Part shown: positions 1 through 7,476 of the stretch, in pieces
How positions within the stretch are numbered: the first letter of the stretch is position 1
Layout: every line of letters starts with the position of its first letter
Assembly: GCA_049965795.1 (NCBI GenBank)
Contig: JBMFVW010000010.1
Location: 1-52,701, forward strand
Direction of reading: 5' to 3'
DNA: 52,701 bases
Source: Acidulodesulfobacterium_A sp049965795
GTDB taxonomy: Bacteria; SZUA-79; Acidulodesulfobacterales; Acidulodesulfobacteraceae
Notes under the pieces: generated by a model
Databases searched by the model: none
What the model was told of the DNA's origin: nothing
Seen by the model: the letters and a program-made list of their open reading frames with translations, nothing else
Translations under genes and position numbers: made by a program

Positions 1-95
1 CCACTTAATTTTATAAAGTTCTTTAGGTTTCAAGTCCTTTTAATATTTAACCAAACAATATATTTTTTATTTTTTGTTATAAGATTTTAACATAT

Positions 96-1163
96 TTAGA
101 ATTTGGCTCTCAAATACTGCTTAGGCCATTCAACATCAACGCCGAGCTTATGTGCCGCCTCAAGAGGCCAATAAGGATTGCGTAGCAGTTCTCTGCCGAG
201 AGCCACCATATCGGCGGTTCCGGAACTTAATATGAAATCGGCGAATTCCGGTTTCGTAATAAGTCCTACTCCGGAAACTGCAATACCGGCTTCTTCTTTT
301 ATCTCTTTCGCGAAACCGAGCTGATAGCCGTAATATATATTCATTTTTGCTTTAGGAGAAGTTCCTCCTGAAGAACAGTCTATTAAAGATACCCCTGCTT
401 CCTTCAGCATTTTTGCTAAAGCTATAGACGATTCAAGGTCGAAACCGCCTTCTACCCAATCTACGGCTGAAATTCTTACTAATATTGGTTTGTTTTTAGG
501 CCAGCCGCCCGATTTTACGGCGCTTATAATTTCAAGCAGGAGTCTTGCCCTGTTTTCGAGACTGCCGCCATATTTATCGGTTCTTTTGTTGGACAGCGGC
601 GACAAAAATTCGTTTATCAAATAGCCGTGTGCGGCGTGTATTTCTATTATGTCAAATCCTGCTTTATCGGCATTTTTTGCTCCGTTTGCGAAATCATTTA
701 TAACCTTTTTAACGTCATTTTCATCCATCTCTTTCGGAACGGGATAGCCTTCATCGAAAGGAACGGGGCTGGGACCAAGAACCTGCCAGCCGCCTTCTCC
801 ATGTTTTAAGGGGTTGTCTCCAAGCCACGGAGCGTTAGTCGATGCTTTCCTTCCGGCATGCGCCAGCTGTATTCCCATTACCGACCCGCAAGATTTACAA
901 AATTCTACGATGGGTTTAAAAGCCTCAACCTGCTTTTCATTCCATATTCCGGCATCGTAGGGGCTTATTCTTCCTTCCGGACTTACGCCGGTAGCTTCAA
1001 CTATAATAAGTCCCGCGCCGCCCACGGCTCTCGCCCCCAAATGCGCCATATGAAAAGCGCCTACGATGCCTTCAGAAGCTGAGTACATACACATGGGCGC
1101 CATCATTATTCTGTTTTTAATCTTTATTCCGCCTATCTCTATCGGCTCAAAAAGCATCCTCAT
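96..1163 (-). CDS. NADH:flavin oxidoreductase, Old Yellow Enzyme family (YqjM/NamA type)
   Basis: A 355-residue FMN-dependent ene-reductase of the TIM-barrel Old Yellow Enzyme family, expected to reduce activated C=C bonds of enones or electrophiles with NAD(P)H in the cytoplasm. Visible signatures are the YqjM-type active-site cysteine (Cys25 in APMCMYSA), the FMN-binding QLAHAGRK segment (residues 99-106), the substrate-anchoring His176/His179 pair in EIHAAHGYLINEF and the phosphate-loop context TDKYGGSLENR near 195-204. The length matches the short YqjM class rather than the longer multidomain 2,4-dienoyl-CoA reductases. The start is fixed by ATG preceded by an AGGGGG-like ribosome binding site about 9 bases upstream. 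It is transcribed alone, divergent from ispF. The physiological substrate cannot be told from sequence. Confidence 0.93.
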   Translation of the reverse strand: MRMLFEPIEIGGIKIKNRIMMAPMCMYSASEGIVGAFHMAHLGARAVGGAGLIIVEATGVSPEGRISPYDAGIWNEKQVEAFKPIVEFCKSCGSVMGIQLAHAGRKASTNAPWLGDNPLKHGEGGWQVLGPSPVPFDEGYPVPKEMDENDVKKVINDFANGAKNADKAGFDIIEIHAAHGYLINEFLSPLSNKRTDKYGGSLENRARLLLEIISAVKSGGWPKNKPILVRISAVDWVEGGFDLESSIALAKMLKEAGVSLIDCSSGGTSPKAKMNIYYGYQLGFAKEIKEEAGIAVSGVGLITKPEFADFILSSGTADMVALGRELLRNPYWPLEAAHKLGVDVEWPKQYLRAKF

Positions 1164-1317
1164 AATAATTTTCCCCCTTATTTAATTGTTATTTATTCGT
1201 TTTTGTTATTATTATTATAAATTATTATTGCTTTTCCTTAATCCGCTAATAAAAATTTTTTGATTATTTCTTCTCTTTTATATTATTATATCACACTAAA
1301 CGCCTTCATGATACCCC

Positions 1318-1374
1318 AAAATTACCGATAGAAACTTTAAGAGAGATGCCGGAACAGTTTCTATCGGTAATTTT
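1318..1374. repeat. 19-bp perfect inverted repeat in the OYE-ispF intergenic space
   Basis: The left arm 1318-1336 (ends ACCGATAGAAACT) and the right arm 1356-1374 are exact reverse complements of 19 bases separated by a 19-base loop. Neither side is followed by a T-run, so it does not look like a Rho-independent terminator. It lies between two divergent genes, roughly 40 bases upstream of the proposed ispF promoter. It could be a dimeric regulator site, an RNA hairpin or a small palindromic repeat; the sequence alone does not decide. Confidence 0.7.
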
Positions 1375-1411
1375 AAGATAACAAAAAAATATTCCGTTAA
1401 ATAAGCAGCCG

Positions 1412-1420
1412 TGCTATAAT
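1412..1420 (+). promoter_or_regulatory. Extended -10 promoter of ispF (possibly leaderless)
   Basis: TGCTATAAT is a perfect extended -10 element (TGnTATAAT). It ends only 6 bases before the ispF ATG, which puts the expected transcription start at or next to the start codon. No Shine-Dalgarno sequence lies between the box and the ATG, and no good -35 is present, as is usual for extended -10 promoters. Confidence 0.55.
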
Positions 1421-1426
1421 TGTTTT

Positions 1427-1936
1427 ATGATAAATGATAGTTTTAGAATCGGAAGCGGTTACGATATACATAAGTTTTTAGAATTTACGCTTTTCGAAAA
1501 TGCCGCAAAAAAATTATATCTTGGAGGAGTGCTTATAGAAGAACACGTCGGGGTTGAAGCTCATTCCGACGGCGACGTCGTCCTTCATTCTCTTACGGAT
1601 GCCCTGCTCGGAGCATTATCGCTGCCGGATATCGGCGTTTTATATCCTGACAATCTAAAATCCACAAAAGGTATAAGCAGTATAGAAATAATAAATTACG
1701 CATACGGTTTAGTCAAAGAACAAGGATATGGGTTAGTCAATGCGGATATCACCATCGTAACTCAGACCCCTAAAATTTCGTCTTACAAAGAGCGGATGAT
1801 AAGTTCGGTATCTTCCGTTTTAAACGTCGATAAATCGCGTATAAATATCAAAGGCAAGACTAAAGAAGGGCTCGATTCCGTCGGGAAACAGAAAGCCATA
1901 GAATGTTTCAGCGTATGTCTTTTGTCCAAGAGGTAA
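1427..1936 (+). CDS. ispF: 2-C-methyl-D-erythritol 2,4-cyclodiphosphate synthase
   Basis: IspF converts CDP-methylerythritol 2-phosphate to the 2,4-cyclodiphosphate with release of CMP in the MEP isoprenoid pathway; the family works as a homotrimer with Zn. The metal-binding motif GSGYDIH (residues 9-15), the signature HSDGDVVLHSLTDALLGA and the ADITIVTQTPKISSYK segment are all present, and 169 residues fits the family (about 155-170). The start is chosen because family members begin within a few residues of the RIGxGxDxH motif and no other in-frame ATG is near. There is no ribosome binding site; an extended -10 box sits 6 bases upstream, suggesting a leaderless message. ispD follows on the same strand after a 201-base gap holding two long direct repeats. 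Confidence 0.96.
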   Translation: MINDSFRIGSGYDIHKFLEFTLFENAAKKLYLGGVLIEEHVGVEAHSDGDVVLHSLTDALLGALSLPDIGVLYPDNLKSTKGISSIEIINYAYGLVKEQGYGLVNADITIVTQTPKISSYKERMISSVSSVLNVDKSRINIKGKTKEGLDSVGKQKAIECFSVCLLSKR

Positions 1937-1962
1937 CGGTAAAGCAGGTTATAATATTTCAT

Positions 1963-2064
1963 ATTATACCTCTAAGGTTTTTGACGTACTTGATGTAATA
2001 AAATTAAAACGTTAAGATTATAAAAAGAAATTATACCTCTAAGGTTTTTGACGTACTTGATGTA
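1963..2064. repeat. Two 35-bp direct repeats with a 32-bp spacer
   Basis: Copies 1963-1997 and 2030-2064 are identical over 35 bases (beginning ATTATACCTCTAAGG, ending GACGTACTTGATGTA) and are separated by a 32-base AT-rich spacer, giving a 67-base period. They lie between ispF and ispD. On the minus strand each copy begins its reading at the far end and finishes in TTAGAGGTATAAT, the same core that precedes gcvT. Only two copies exist and no cas genes are near. Confidence 0.85.
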
Positions 2065-2137
2065 TTTATTAAGTAATTAAATAAAAGACGACTATAAAAA
2101 AGAAACTGATTTACAACGTAATATATGGAGCCGGAAA

Positions 2138-2944
2138 ATGAAAATATACGCTGTATTGCTTGCCGCCGGAATAGGTTCGCGCACCGGTTTTTCCATGCCT
2201 AAACAGCTTATAAAAATAAAAAATAAAGAAATTATCCTGCATAGTCTCGATATTTTTTTAAATTCCAAAATTAATTTCGATGCAATTATAATAGCTGTGC
2301 CGCCTCGGCAAATATACGATTTTAACTGGAACGCTTTTTTCGGCAAGAATCTTTCGGAAGAAAAAAATAAAAAAATAAAAATAATAACCGGCGGAAAATC
2401 ACGGCAGGAATCCGTTTATAATGCGGTAAAATATATGGAAAATACATATATAAAAGCAGATAAGTCCGAAGAAAGTTTGAAAAATACAGCCGGAAATGAC
2501 ATCGGAAACGCTATCGTATTCATCCACGATTCAGCAAGGCCTTTCGTAACCGATAACGAATTAAGCATTCTGCTGGATAAAACTGCGGAATACGGCGCGG
2601 CGTTCTTATGTTCAGGCGTTACGGAAACCATAAAAGAAATTAATGCAGGAAAAGATAAAATTGCGGAAACTGCGGCAAACAAAGCTGATGCGGTTAAACT
2701 TAAAACTCTTCTCAGGGACGGGCTTATCTCCGCCAAAACTCCGCAGACTTTTAAGTTTGATATTATCAAAAAAGCCGTTTATAAAGCTGCGGAAGAAAAT
2801 TTTATCTCTACCGACGACGTATCTTTGGTCGAAAATTTAGGTTTGCCGGTATTTCCGGTAAAATCTACCGATTTAAACATAAAAATTACTTCGTCCTTGG
2901 ATATCGAAATAGCCGAAATGTTTTTAAAAAAATTTCATGCGTAA
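2138..2944 (+). CDS. ispD: 2-C-methyl-D-erythritol 4-phosphate cytidylyltransferase
   Basis: IspD transfers CMP from CTP to methylerythritol 4-phosphate, two steps before IspF in the MEP pathway. The N-terminal nucleotide-binding signature AAGIGSRTG...PKQ (residues 9-22) is intact, as are TGGKSRQESVYNAV and the HDSARPFV motif. The C-terminal TDDVSLVE and the KITSSLDIEIAE ending are typical. At 268 residues it is about 30 longer than usual, with lysine-rich extra segments after the first third and around residues 105-125. The start has GGAG about 8 bases upstream. It is the second gene of a two-gene plus-strand island facing the PIN-TRAM gene, whose stop is 56 bases away. Confidence 0.95.
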   Translation: MKIYAVLLAAGIGSRTGFSMPKQLIKIKNKEIILHSLDIFLNSKINFDAIIIAVPPRQIYDFNWNAFFGKNLSEEKNKKIKIITGGKSRQESVYNAVKYMENTYIKADKSEESLKNTAGNDIGNAIVFIHDSARPFVTDNELSILLDKTAEYGAAFLCSGVTETIKEINAGKDKIAETAANKADAVKLKTLLRDGLISAKTPQTFKFDIIKKAVYKAAEENFISTDDVSLVENLGLPVFPVKSTDLNIKITSSLDIEIAEMFLKKFHA

Positions 2945-3000
2945 AACCGATAGCAGCTTAGCTTTATTAATAAAATTGCCGGTAAAAATACACGTCGTTA

Positions 3001-4110
3001 TTATACGACCGCATGCTCTTTTTCGCTGTTTATTTTCGTAAATATCATTCTGCCGCTCGAAGTCTGGAGTACGCTCGTCACGACGACTTCTAATTCCGAA
3101 CCGACTAATTTCATGGCGTCTTCGACTACTACCATAGTTCCGTCGTCCATATATGCTATGCCCTGATTTTTTTCCCTGCCCTCTTTTGCAATTAAAACGG
3201 TCATATTTTCGCCCGGCAAAAGAATAGGTCTTAACGCCTTAACTAAATCGTTTATATTTAAGACCTTTATATTTCTGACCTGCGCAACTTTATTAAGGTT
3301 AAAATCCGTCGTAATAATCTTGCCGTTATTTTCTTTTGCAAAAGCTATTAATTTCGCATCCACTTCTTTTATATTGGGATAATCGACGTCGGTAAACTTT
3401 ATATTAATATTTTTATCTTCCCTCAGTTCTTTAAGTATGTCCAATCCTCTCCTGCCCTTAACCCTTTTAAGCGGATCCTGGGAATCGGCTATATGTTGAA
3501 GTTCGTGCAAAACAAAAGATGGGATAACGTAAGTTCCGTCTATAAAACCGGTCTTTGATACGTCTAATATTCTTCCGTCTATTAGAGAGCTGGTATCTAT
3601 AACTTTGTAATTGCGGCATTGTTCCGAATCTTCGGCTTTAACGCCCGAAATATTAGTATCGGCCTTAATTTCTTGCCTAAACCGGTTTTGTTCTACGCCT
3701 GTATTATTTCCGCCCTGAATTCTTATACCGACCGAAAAATCGTCGCTCACCCTAAGTCCTATAATTAATCCAAGATAACCCGCGACGAAATTTACGAAAG
3801 CATATGTAATATAACCGAGATCCGAACCGGTAAAAAAAGATTTAAAAAGCTGGTACGTAATATAATTGATTATAAAAAGCCCGATAAAAAGCCCTATTCC
3901 TCCGGTTAGTATTTTTCTGGTAGAAATAGATTCCATGCTTTTTTCGACGGATATAACTATAAAGCCTATAGTAAAACCGAACAGCAATCCTACGTAGGAT
4001 AAAAAATCGTTATGCCAGTATTCTTTCCCGATTAAAAAACCAAGAACTGCAGAAATGAGAACAAGCGACACCCTGACGAAAAGAATAGGTTTTTTATTAA
4101 AAATTTTCAT
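3001..4110 (-). CDS. Membrane PIN-TRAM domain protein (YacL-like putative RNase)
   Basis: This 369-residue protein has four predicted membrane helices (about 12-28, 37-54, 68-88 and 101-119), a charged linker, a PIN nuclease domain (about 168-290) and a C-terminal TRAM RNA-binding domain (about 296-360). PIN acidic residues are visible at Asp172 (VIDTSSLID), Glu203, Asp251 and Asp269. This domain order is that of the YacL/PilT-N family found next to ispD in many bacteria. It is likely a membrane-bound metal-dependent ribonuclease, but its targets are unknown. It follows carD by 52 bases on the same strand, so the two are probably cotranscribed, and converges with ispD. Confidence 0.9.
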   Translation of the reverse strand: MKIFNKKPILFVRVSLVLISAVLGFLIGKEYWHNDFLSYVGLLFGFTIGFIVISVEKSMESISTRKILTGGIGLFIGLFIINYITYQLFKSFFTGSDLGYITYAFVNFVAGYLGLIIGLRVSDDFSVGIRIQGGNNTGVEQNRFRQEIKADTNISGVKAEDSEQCRNYKVIDTSSLIDGRILDVSKTGFIDGTYVIPSFVLHELQHIADSQDPLKRVKGRRGLDILKELREDKNINIKFTDVDYPNIKEVDAKLIAFAKENNGKIITTDFNLNKVAQVRNIKVLNINDLVKALRPILLPGENMTVLIAKEGREKNQGIAYMDDGTMVVVEDAMKLVGSELEVVVTSVLQTSSGRMIFTKINSEKEHAVV

Positions 4111-4162
4111 CTATATGATCAATATTATAAATAACCGTTTAAATTTAAATTAAAATTAAAAC

Positions 4163-4690
4163 TTATGCGTCCAATTTCAAACTTTGAGGTGTTTCGGTAT
4201 TTTTTATAAATATTTTTTTTATTTTCTCTTCTACGAACGTTTCGGACATGTTCATAACCGTAGAAATTTCTTTTATTATCAAATGTTTTGCTTTTTCAAA
4301 CATCTTCTTTTCGGCGAAAGACAATTCCTTTTCGCATTTTAATGTATATAAATCCCTCAGGACTTCGGCAACTTCAAAAGGGCAGGATGAGCATAATTTT
4401 AAATTGTATCCGTTAAATCTTTTGTTCCAGGATTCTTTTTTTGCGAAAGGCCTTTTTTCGCATTTTTCCTCAAGAACGTCGAAAACCTTCTGTATCTCGT
4501 TCTCTTTAATTAAAAGACGCAGTCCGACTTCAGCCTCGTTTTTTACGGGAATCATAATTTTCGCATTGTTTTCCAAAACTCTGATATTGTAAAAAGACAT
4601 TTCCGCAGAACCTATCGTTTTTTTAGAAATAGATTCTACAGTGCAGACTCCGTACCCCGGATAAAATACAAATTCGTTTAAGTTAAACAT
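4163..4690 (-). CDS. carD: CarD/CdnL-family RNA polymerase-binding transcription regulator
   Basis: CarD-family proteins bind the RNA polymerase beta subunit through an N-terminal Tudor-like domain and stabilise open complexes with a helical C-terminal domain. Here the N-terminus FVFYPGYGVCTVESI and the following beta-rich stretch ending near residue 60 (MIPVKNEAEVGLR) match the RNAP-interaction domain, and the remainder (about 65-165) is helical and charged, including WNKRFNGY. The length of 175 is in range (155-190). A strong AAGGAGG ribosome binding site lies 6 bases before the ATG. Adjacency to the PIN-TRAM gene and ispD/ispF reproduces a grouping seen widely in bacteria, though here ispF/ispD are on the opposite strand. 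Confidence 0.93.
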   Translation of the reverse strand: MFNLNEFVFYPGYGVCTVESISKKTIGSAEMSFYNIRVLENNAKIMIPVKNEAEVGLRLLIKENEIQKVFDVLEEKCEKRPFAKKESWNKRFNGYNLKLCSSCPFEVAEVLRDLYTLKCEKELSFAEKKMFEKAKHLIIKEISTVMNMSETFVEEKIKKIFIKNTETPQSLKLDA

Positions 4691-4748
4691 TTTTAGCCTC
4701 CTTAAACTTTTTTTAAAACATTAATTTAAATTATTATTAATTATTACG

Positions 4749-5831
4749 TTAATTATCCGCTATATTATAAGCAGTGTCTCTTTCTACGGGTACCTTTCCC
4801 GTTTCGGTTATTATTTTTTTTAAATTTTTTACGCTGAGACCGGAGGGCTGAGAAGATCCGGCGTTATGAGATATTTTTTCCTCTATAAGAGTTCCGTCGA
4901 AATCGTCGGCGCCGAAAGAAAGAGATACCTGCGCAAGGTTAATACCGAGATTTACGAAAAAAGTTTTTATATGTTTAAAATTATCTAAAAAAAGGCGGGC
5001 CGTCGCAATAACTTTAAGGTCGTCGTACCCGAAAGTAAGCGATGAATTTTTGACCGCGGTGTTTTTTGGCTGGAATGCAAACGGGATGAAAGATTTAAAT
5101 CCTCCGGATTCGTCTTGCGCGTTTCTTATATCGTTTAGGTGGTTTACCCTGTCGGCGCAGCTTTCTTTTACTCCGTAAAGCATTGACGCGTTTGAACCTA
5201 TTCCTATTTTATGCGCTGCTTTATGAATATAAATCCATCTCTCTCCGCTGATTTTATTGGGACAAAGTTTGTTTCTGACGGCAGGATTAAAAATTTCTGC
5301 GCCGCCTCCCGGAAGACTGTTTAAACCGCTTTCTTTTAAATCGTATAGGACGGTTTCTACGGGTAAACCTGAAATTTTAGACAAATAGTCAATTTCTACG
5401 GCGGTAAACGCCTGAATCATAAGAGAAGGAAATTCTTTTTTTATCCTGCGAATCATGTCTGAATAAAATCCGTAAGGCATCGACGGATGAAGACCTCCTA
5501 CTATATGGACTTCTTTAAAATTATTCAATTTGTGATGTTTTCCTATATATTCTATTATTTCGTCTATACTCATAGAATATGCGTCGCTTTCTTTCCCCGT
5601 CCTGTAAAAAGCGCAGAATGCACACCTGTTTATGCATATATTGGTATAATTAACATGAATATTAACTATATAATAAACGCTGCTTCCGTTAATTTTGCTA
5701 TTCTTATAGTTTGCAAGCTCTCCTATGGAAAGCAGGTCTTTAGATTCAAATAAAAACAGGGCGTCTTCAACCGTAAGCCTTATATCATTATAAACTTTTT
5801 CCCTGATTAAATCAAAATTTTTATTTTTCAT
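4749..5831 (-). CDS. mqnE: Aminofutalosine synthase (radical SAM)
   Basis: MqnE joins 3-[(1-carboxyvinyl)oxy]benzoate to S-adenosylmethionine to give aminofutalosine, an early step of the futalosine route to menaquinone. The radical SAM cysteines are Cys66, Cys70 and Cys73 (NICINRCAFCAF). Also visible are VGGLHPSMPYGFY, LPGGGAEIF, SMLYGVKE and the ETGGF-like QDESGGFKSFIPFAFQPKNT, which favour MqnE over the related cyclase MqnC. The frame is open up to 5879 but only from a TTG. The ATG at 5831 gives MKNKNFDLIREKV, aligning with usual MqnE starts, and leaves 7 bases after the UbiX-like stop. It is the last gene of the four-gene menaquinone operon. Confidence 0.9.
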   Translation of the reverse strand: MKNKNFDLIREKVYNDIRLTVEDALFLFESKDLLSIGELANYKNSKINGSSVYYIVNIHVNYTNICINRCAFCAFYRTGKESDAYSMSIDEIIEYIGKHHKLNNFKEVHIVGGLHPSMPYGFYSDMIRRIKKEFPSLMIQAFTAVEIDYLSKISGLPVETVLYDLKESGLNSLPGGGAEIFNPAVRNKLCPNKISGERWIYIHKAAHKIGIGSNASMLYGVKESCADRVNHLNDIRNAQDESGGFKSFIPFAFQPKNTAVKNSSLTFGYDDLKVIATARLFLDNFKHIKTFFVNLGINLAQVSLSFGADDFDGTLIEEKISHNAGSSQPSGLSVKNLKKIITETGKVPVERDTAYNIADN

Positions 5832-5838
5832 TATATTT

Positions 5839-6555
5839 TCAGTTATAACCTTCCCATCTTTCATATACATCGTTTTCAATAGAAAGGCTGTCTAAAATTC
5901 TGCCGGTCATAAAATCTACTATATCTCTTACCGTTTTAGGCTTATTGTAAAAACCAGGGATCAGCGGAAGTATTACTGCGCCCGATGAATATAGCGACAG
6001 CATATTCTTAAGATGTATATCGTTAAACGGAGTTTCTCTAGGACATACTACGAGTCTTTTTTTTTCTTTTAAAATAACGTCTGCCGCGCGTTCAATCAAA
6101 TTTCCGGAAATTCCGCATGCTATTCTTGCTAAAGAACCCATAGAACAAGGAACTACCGCCATGCCTTTCACGTCTTTTGCCGAACCGCTCGCTATTTTAG
6201 ACTCCAAAAATTTTTCGTCTAAAAGTTCGAACATAGAGGTATAAGAATTAAAAGCCGCATCGGCGTCGATATCAGAATCCTGCGTCAAGTTAAGCTTTAT
6301 AGCGTTTAATATTTCTTGTTTAGCGTCGAAATCGGAAATTGACGGATTACCGTTATTGCTATTTTTTGCTTTATCTTCATCATTATAGCTGCCTTTAAAC
6401 ATATCCAGTTCGTCTTTCATTACCGTAAAACCTGGCTCGGAAACAATAAGGTGTACAAAATAAGAATGTTCGATTAAAGCTTTAAGAAGACTAATCCCGT
6501 ATATTGATCCGGACGCACCGGTTATTGCAAGAATGTATGAATATTTTTTTGTCAT
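5839..6555 (-). CDS. mqnM: UbiX-like prenyl-FMN synthase (menaquinone futalosine branch)
   Basis: A flavin prenyltransferase that makes the prenylated FMN cofactor needed by UbiD-type decarboxylases. Signatures: ITGASGSIYG (residues 11-20), VPCSMGSLARIACGISGNLIERAAD after residue 135, LVVCPRETPFNDIHLKNM and the PGFYNKPKT segment near the C-terminus. The family is normally about 190-200 residues. This one has 238 because of a hydrophilic Asn/Asp/Lys-rich insertion around residues 50-105, which is unusual but does not interrupt the conserved core. It sits between the UbiA-like and MqnE genes, so its partner is presumably the UbiD-like protein of this operon. Confidence 0.88.
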   Translation of the reverse strand: MTKKYSYILAITGASGSIYGISLLKALIEHSYFVHLIVSEPGFTVMKDELDMFKGSYNDEDKAKNSNNGNPSISDFDAKQEILNAIKLNLTQDSDIDADAAFNSYTSMFELLDEKFLESKIASGSAKDVKGMAVVPCSMGSLARIACGISGNLIERAADVILKEKKRLVVCPRETPFNDIHLKNMLSLYSSGAVILPLIPGFYNKPKTVRDIVDFMTGRILDSLSIENDVYERWEGYN

Positions 6556-6588
6556 TTTAAAGCCGAGGCGATAAATTTTTCTAATAAT

Positions 6589-7476
6589 TTATAGTAATTT
6601 ATAATAATACGCTATGCTTAGCGACATAAAGACGAAAAAAGTAATAGATATATAACCGTTCATTGTAAAAAACGCCATATCGATATTGTCCAAACTTTTA
6701 AAAACCAGAATATGCTCGTATGCAAAAAATCCTGTTACAAGAATTATGCCGATAATATATAAAAAATTTAGGTTAAATAAAAAATACAAATAAACAAGGC
6801 AGAATAGAGCAGATAAATGCAGTATTCTGGCAATAATTACGGAATTTTTTATTCCGAATTTTGCCGGCACCGAAAAAAGCCCGTTTGCGACGTCGAAATC
6901 GTAATCCATTACGGCATAAAGTATATCAAATCCGGCGCCCCAAAAAACTACGGCAAGACCGAGAATTAAAATTTTATAATCCAAACTGCCTGTTACGGCA
7001 AGCCATGTTCCAAGAGGTCCCAATGCCATGCTTATTCCTAGCACGAGATGTGAAAAAAAAGTGAATCTTTTAGTGAAAGAATAAAAAGTTACAAAAACTA
7101 TCACTAAGGGCGTAAGCACTAAACAGGTAAAATTTAGTTCATACGCCGCAATTATAAGAACGGCGTAAGATGCAATGCCGAAAATAACGCTGTATAAAAC
7201 GGACAACTCGCCTTTTGGAAGCGTCCTCGACATAGTCCTTTTGTTTTTAGCGTCTATTTTTCTGTCGATTACCCTGTTAAACGCCATTGCTCCGCTTCTT
7301 CCCGAAGCCATTGCGATAATAATCCATATTATTTTATAGTAAAAAAAAGGCGTGCCGAAAGAATTAGGATATTTATCGTAAAAAGCAAGAAAAAAAGCGC
7401 TCAGCGCAAAAGGCAGAACGAAAATAGTATGGGAAAATTTTACTAATTCTAAAGTGTTTTTAATTTTTTTAAGCAT
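6589..7476 (-). CDS. mqnP: UbiA-family prenyltransferase (1,4-dihydroxy-6-naphthoate type)
   Basis: An integral-membrane prenyltransferase with about eight hydrophobic helices. It has both Asp-rich motifs of the UbiA superfamily: NRVIDRKIDAKNKRT (near residue 70) and DYDFDVANG (near residue 185), which bind Mg-diphosphate. In this operon it should attach the polyprenyl tail to the naphthoate product of the futalosine pathway; by sequence alone a 4-hydroxybenzoate substrate is also possible. The frame opens at 7509 only with TTG. The ATG at 7474-7476 overlaps the end of the UbiD-like gene by 8 bases and starts MLKKIKNTLELVKFSHTIF, as expected for the family. This arrangement suggests translational coupling. 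Confidence 0.88.
   Translation of the reverse strand: MLKKIKNTLELVKFSHTIFVLPFALSAFFLAFYDKYPNSFGTPFFYYKIIWIIIAMASGRSGAMAFNRVIDRKIDAKNKRTMSRTLPKGELSVLYSVIFGIASYAVLIIAAYELNFTCLVLTPLVIVFVTFYSFTKRFTFFSHLVLGISMALGPLGTWLAVTGSLDYKILILGLAVVFWGAGFDILYAVMDYDFDVANGLFSVPAKFGIKNSVIIARILHLSALFCLVYLYFLFNLNFLYIIGIILVTGFFAYEHILVFKSLDNIDMAFFTMNGYISITFFVFMSLSIAYYYKLL

Noticed and set aside
1963..2064. CRISPR mini-array
   Set aside because: Only two repeats and one low-complexity spacer, no leader or cas genes, and the repeat lacks typical partial dyad symmetry or GAAA(C/G) end.
5832..5879. Upstream start of mqnE overlapping the UbiX-like gene
   Set aside because: Opens only with TTG and adds an N-terminal extension not expected in MqnE; the ATG at 5831 matches family starts.
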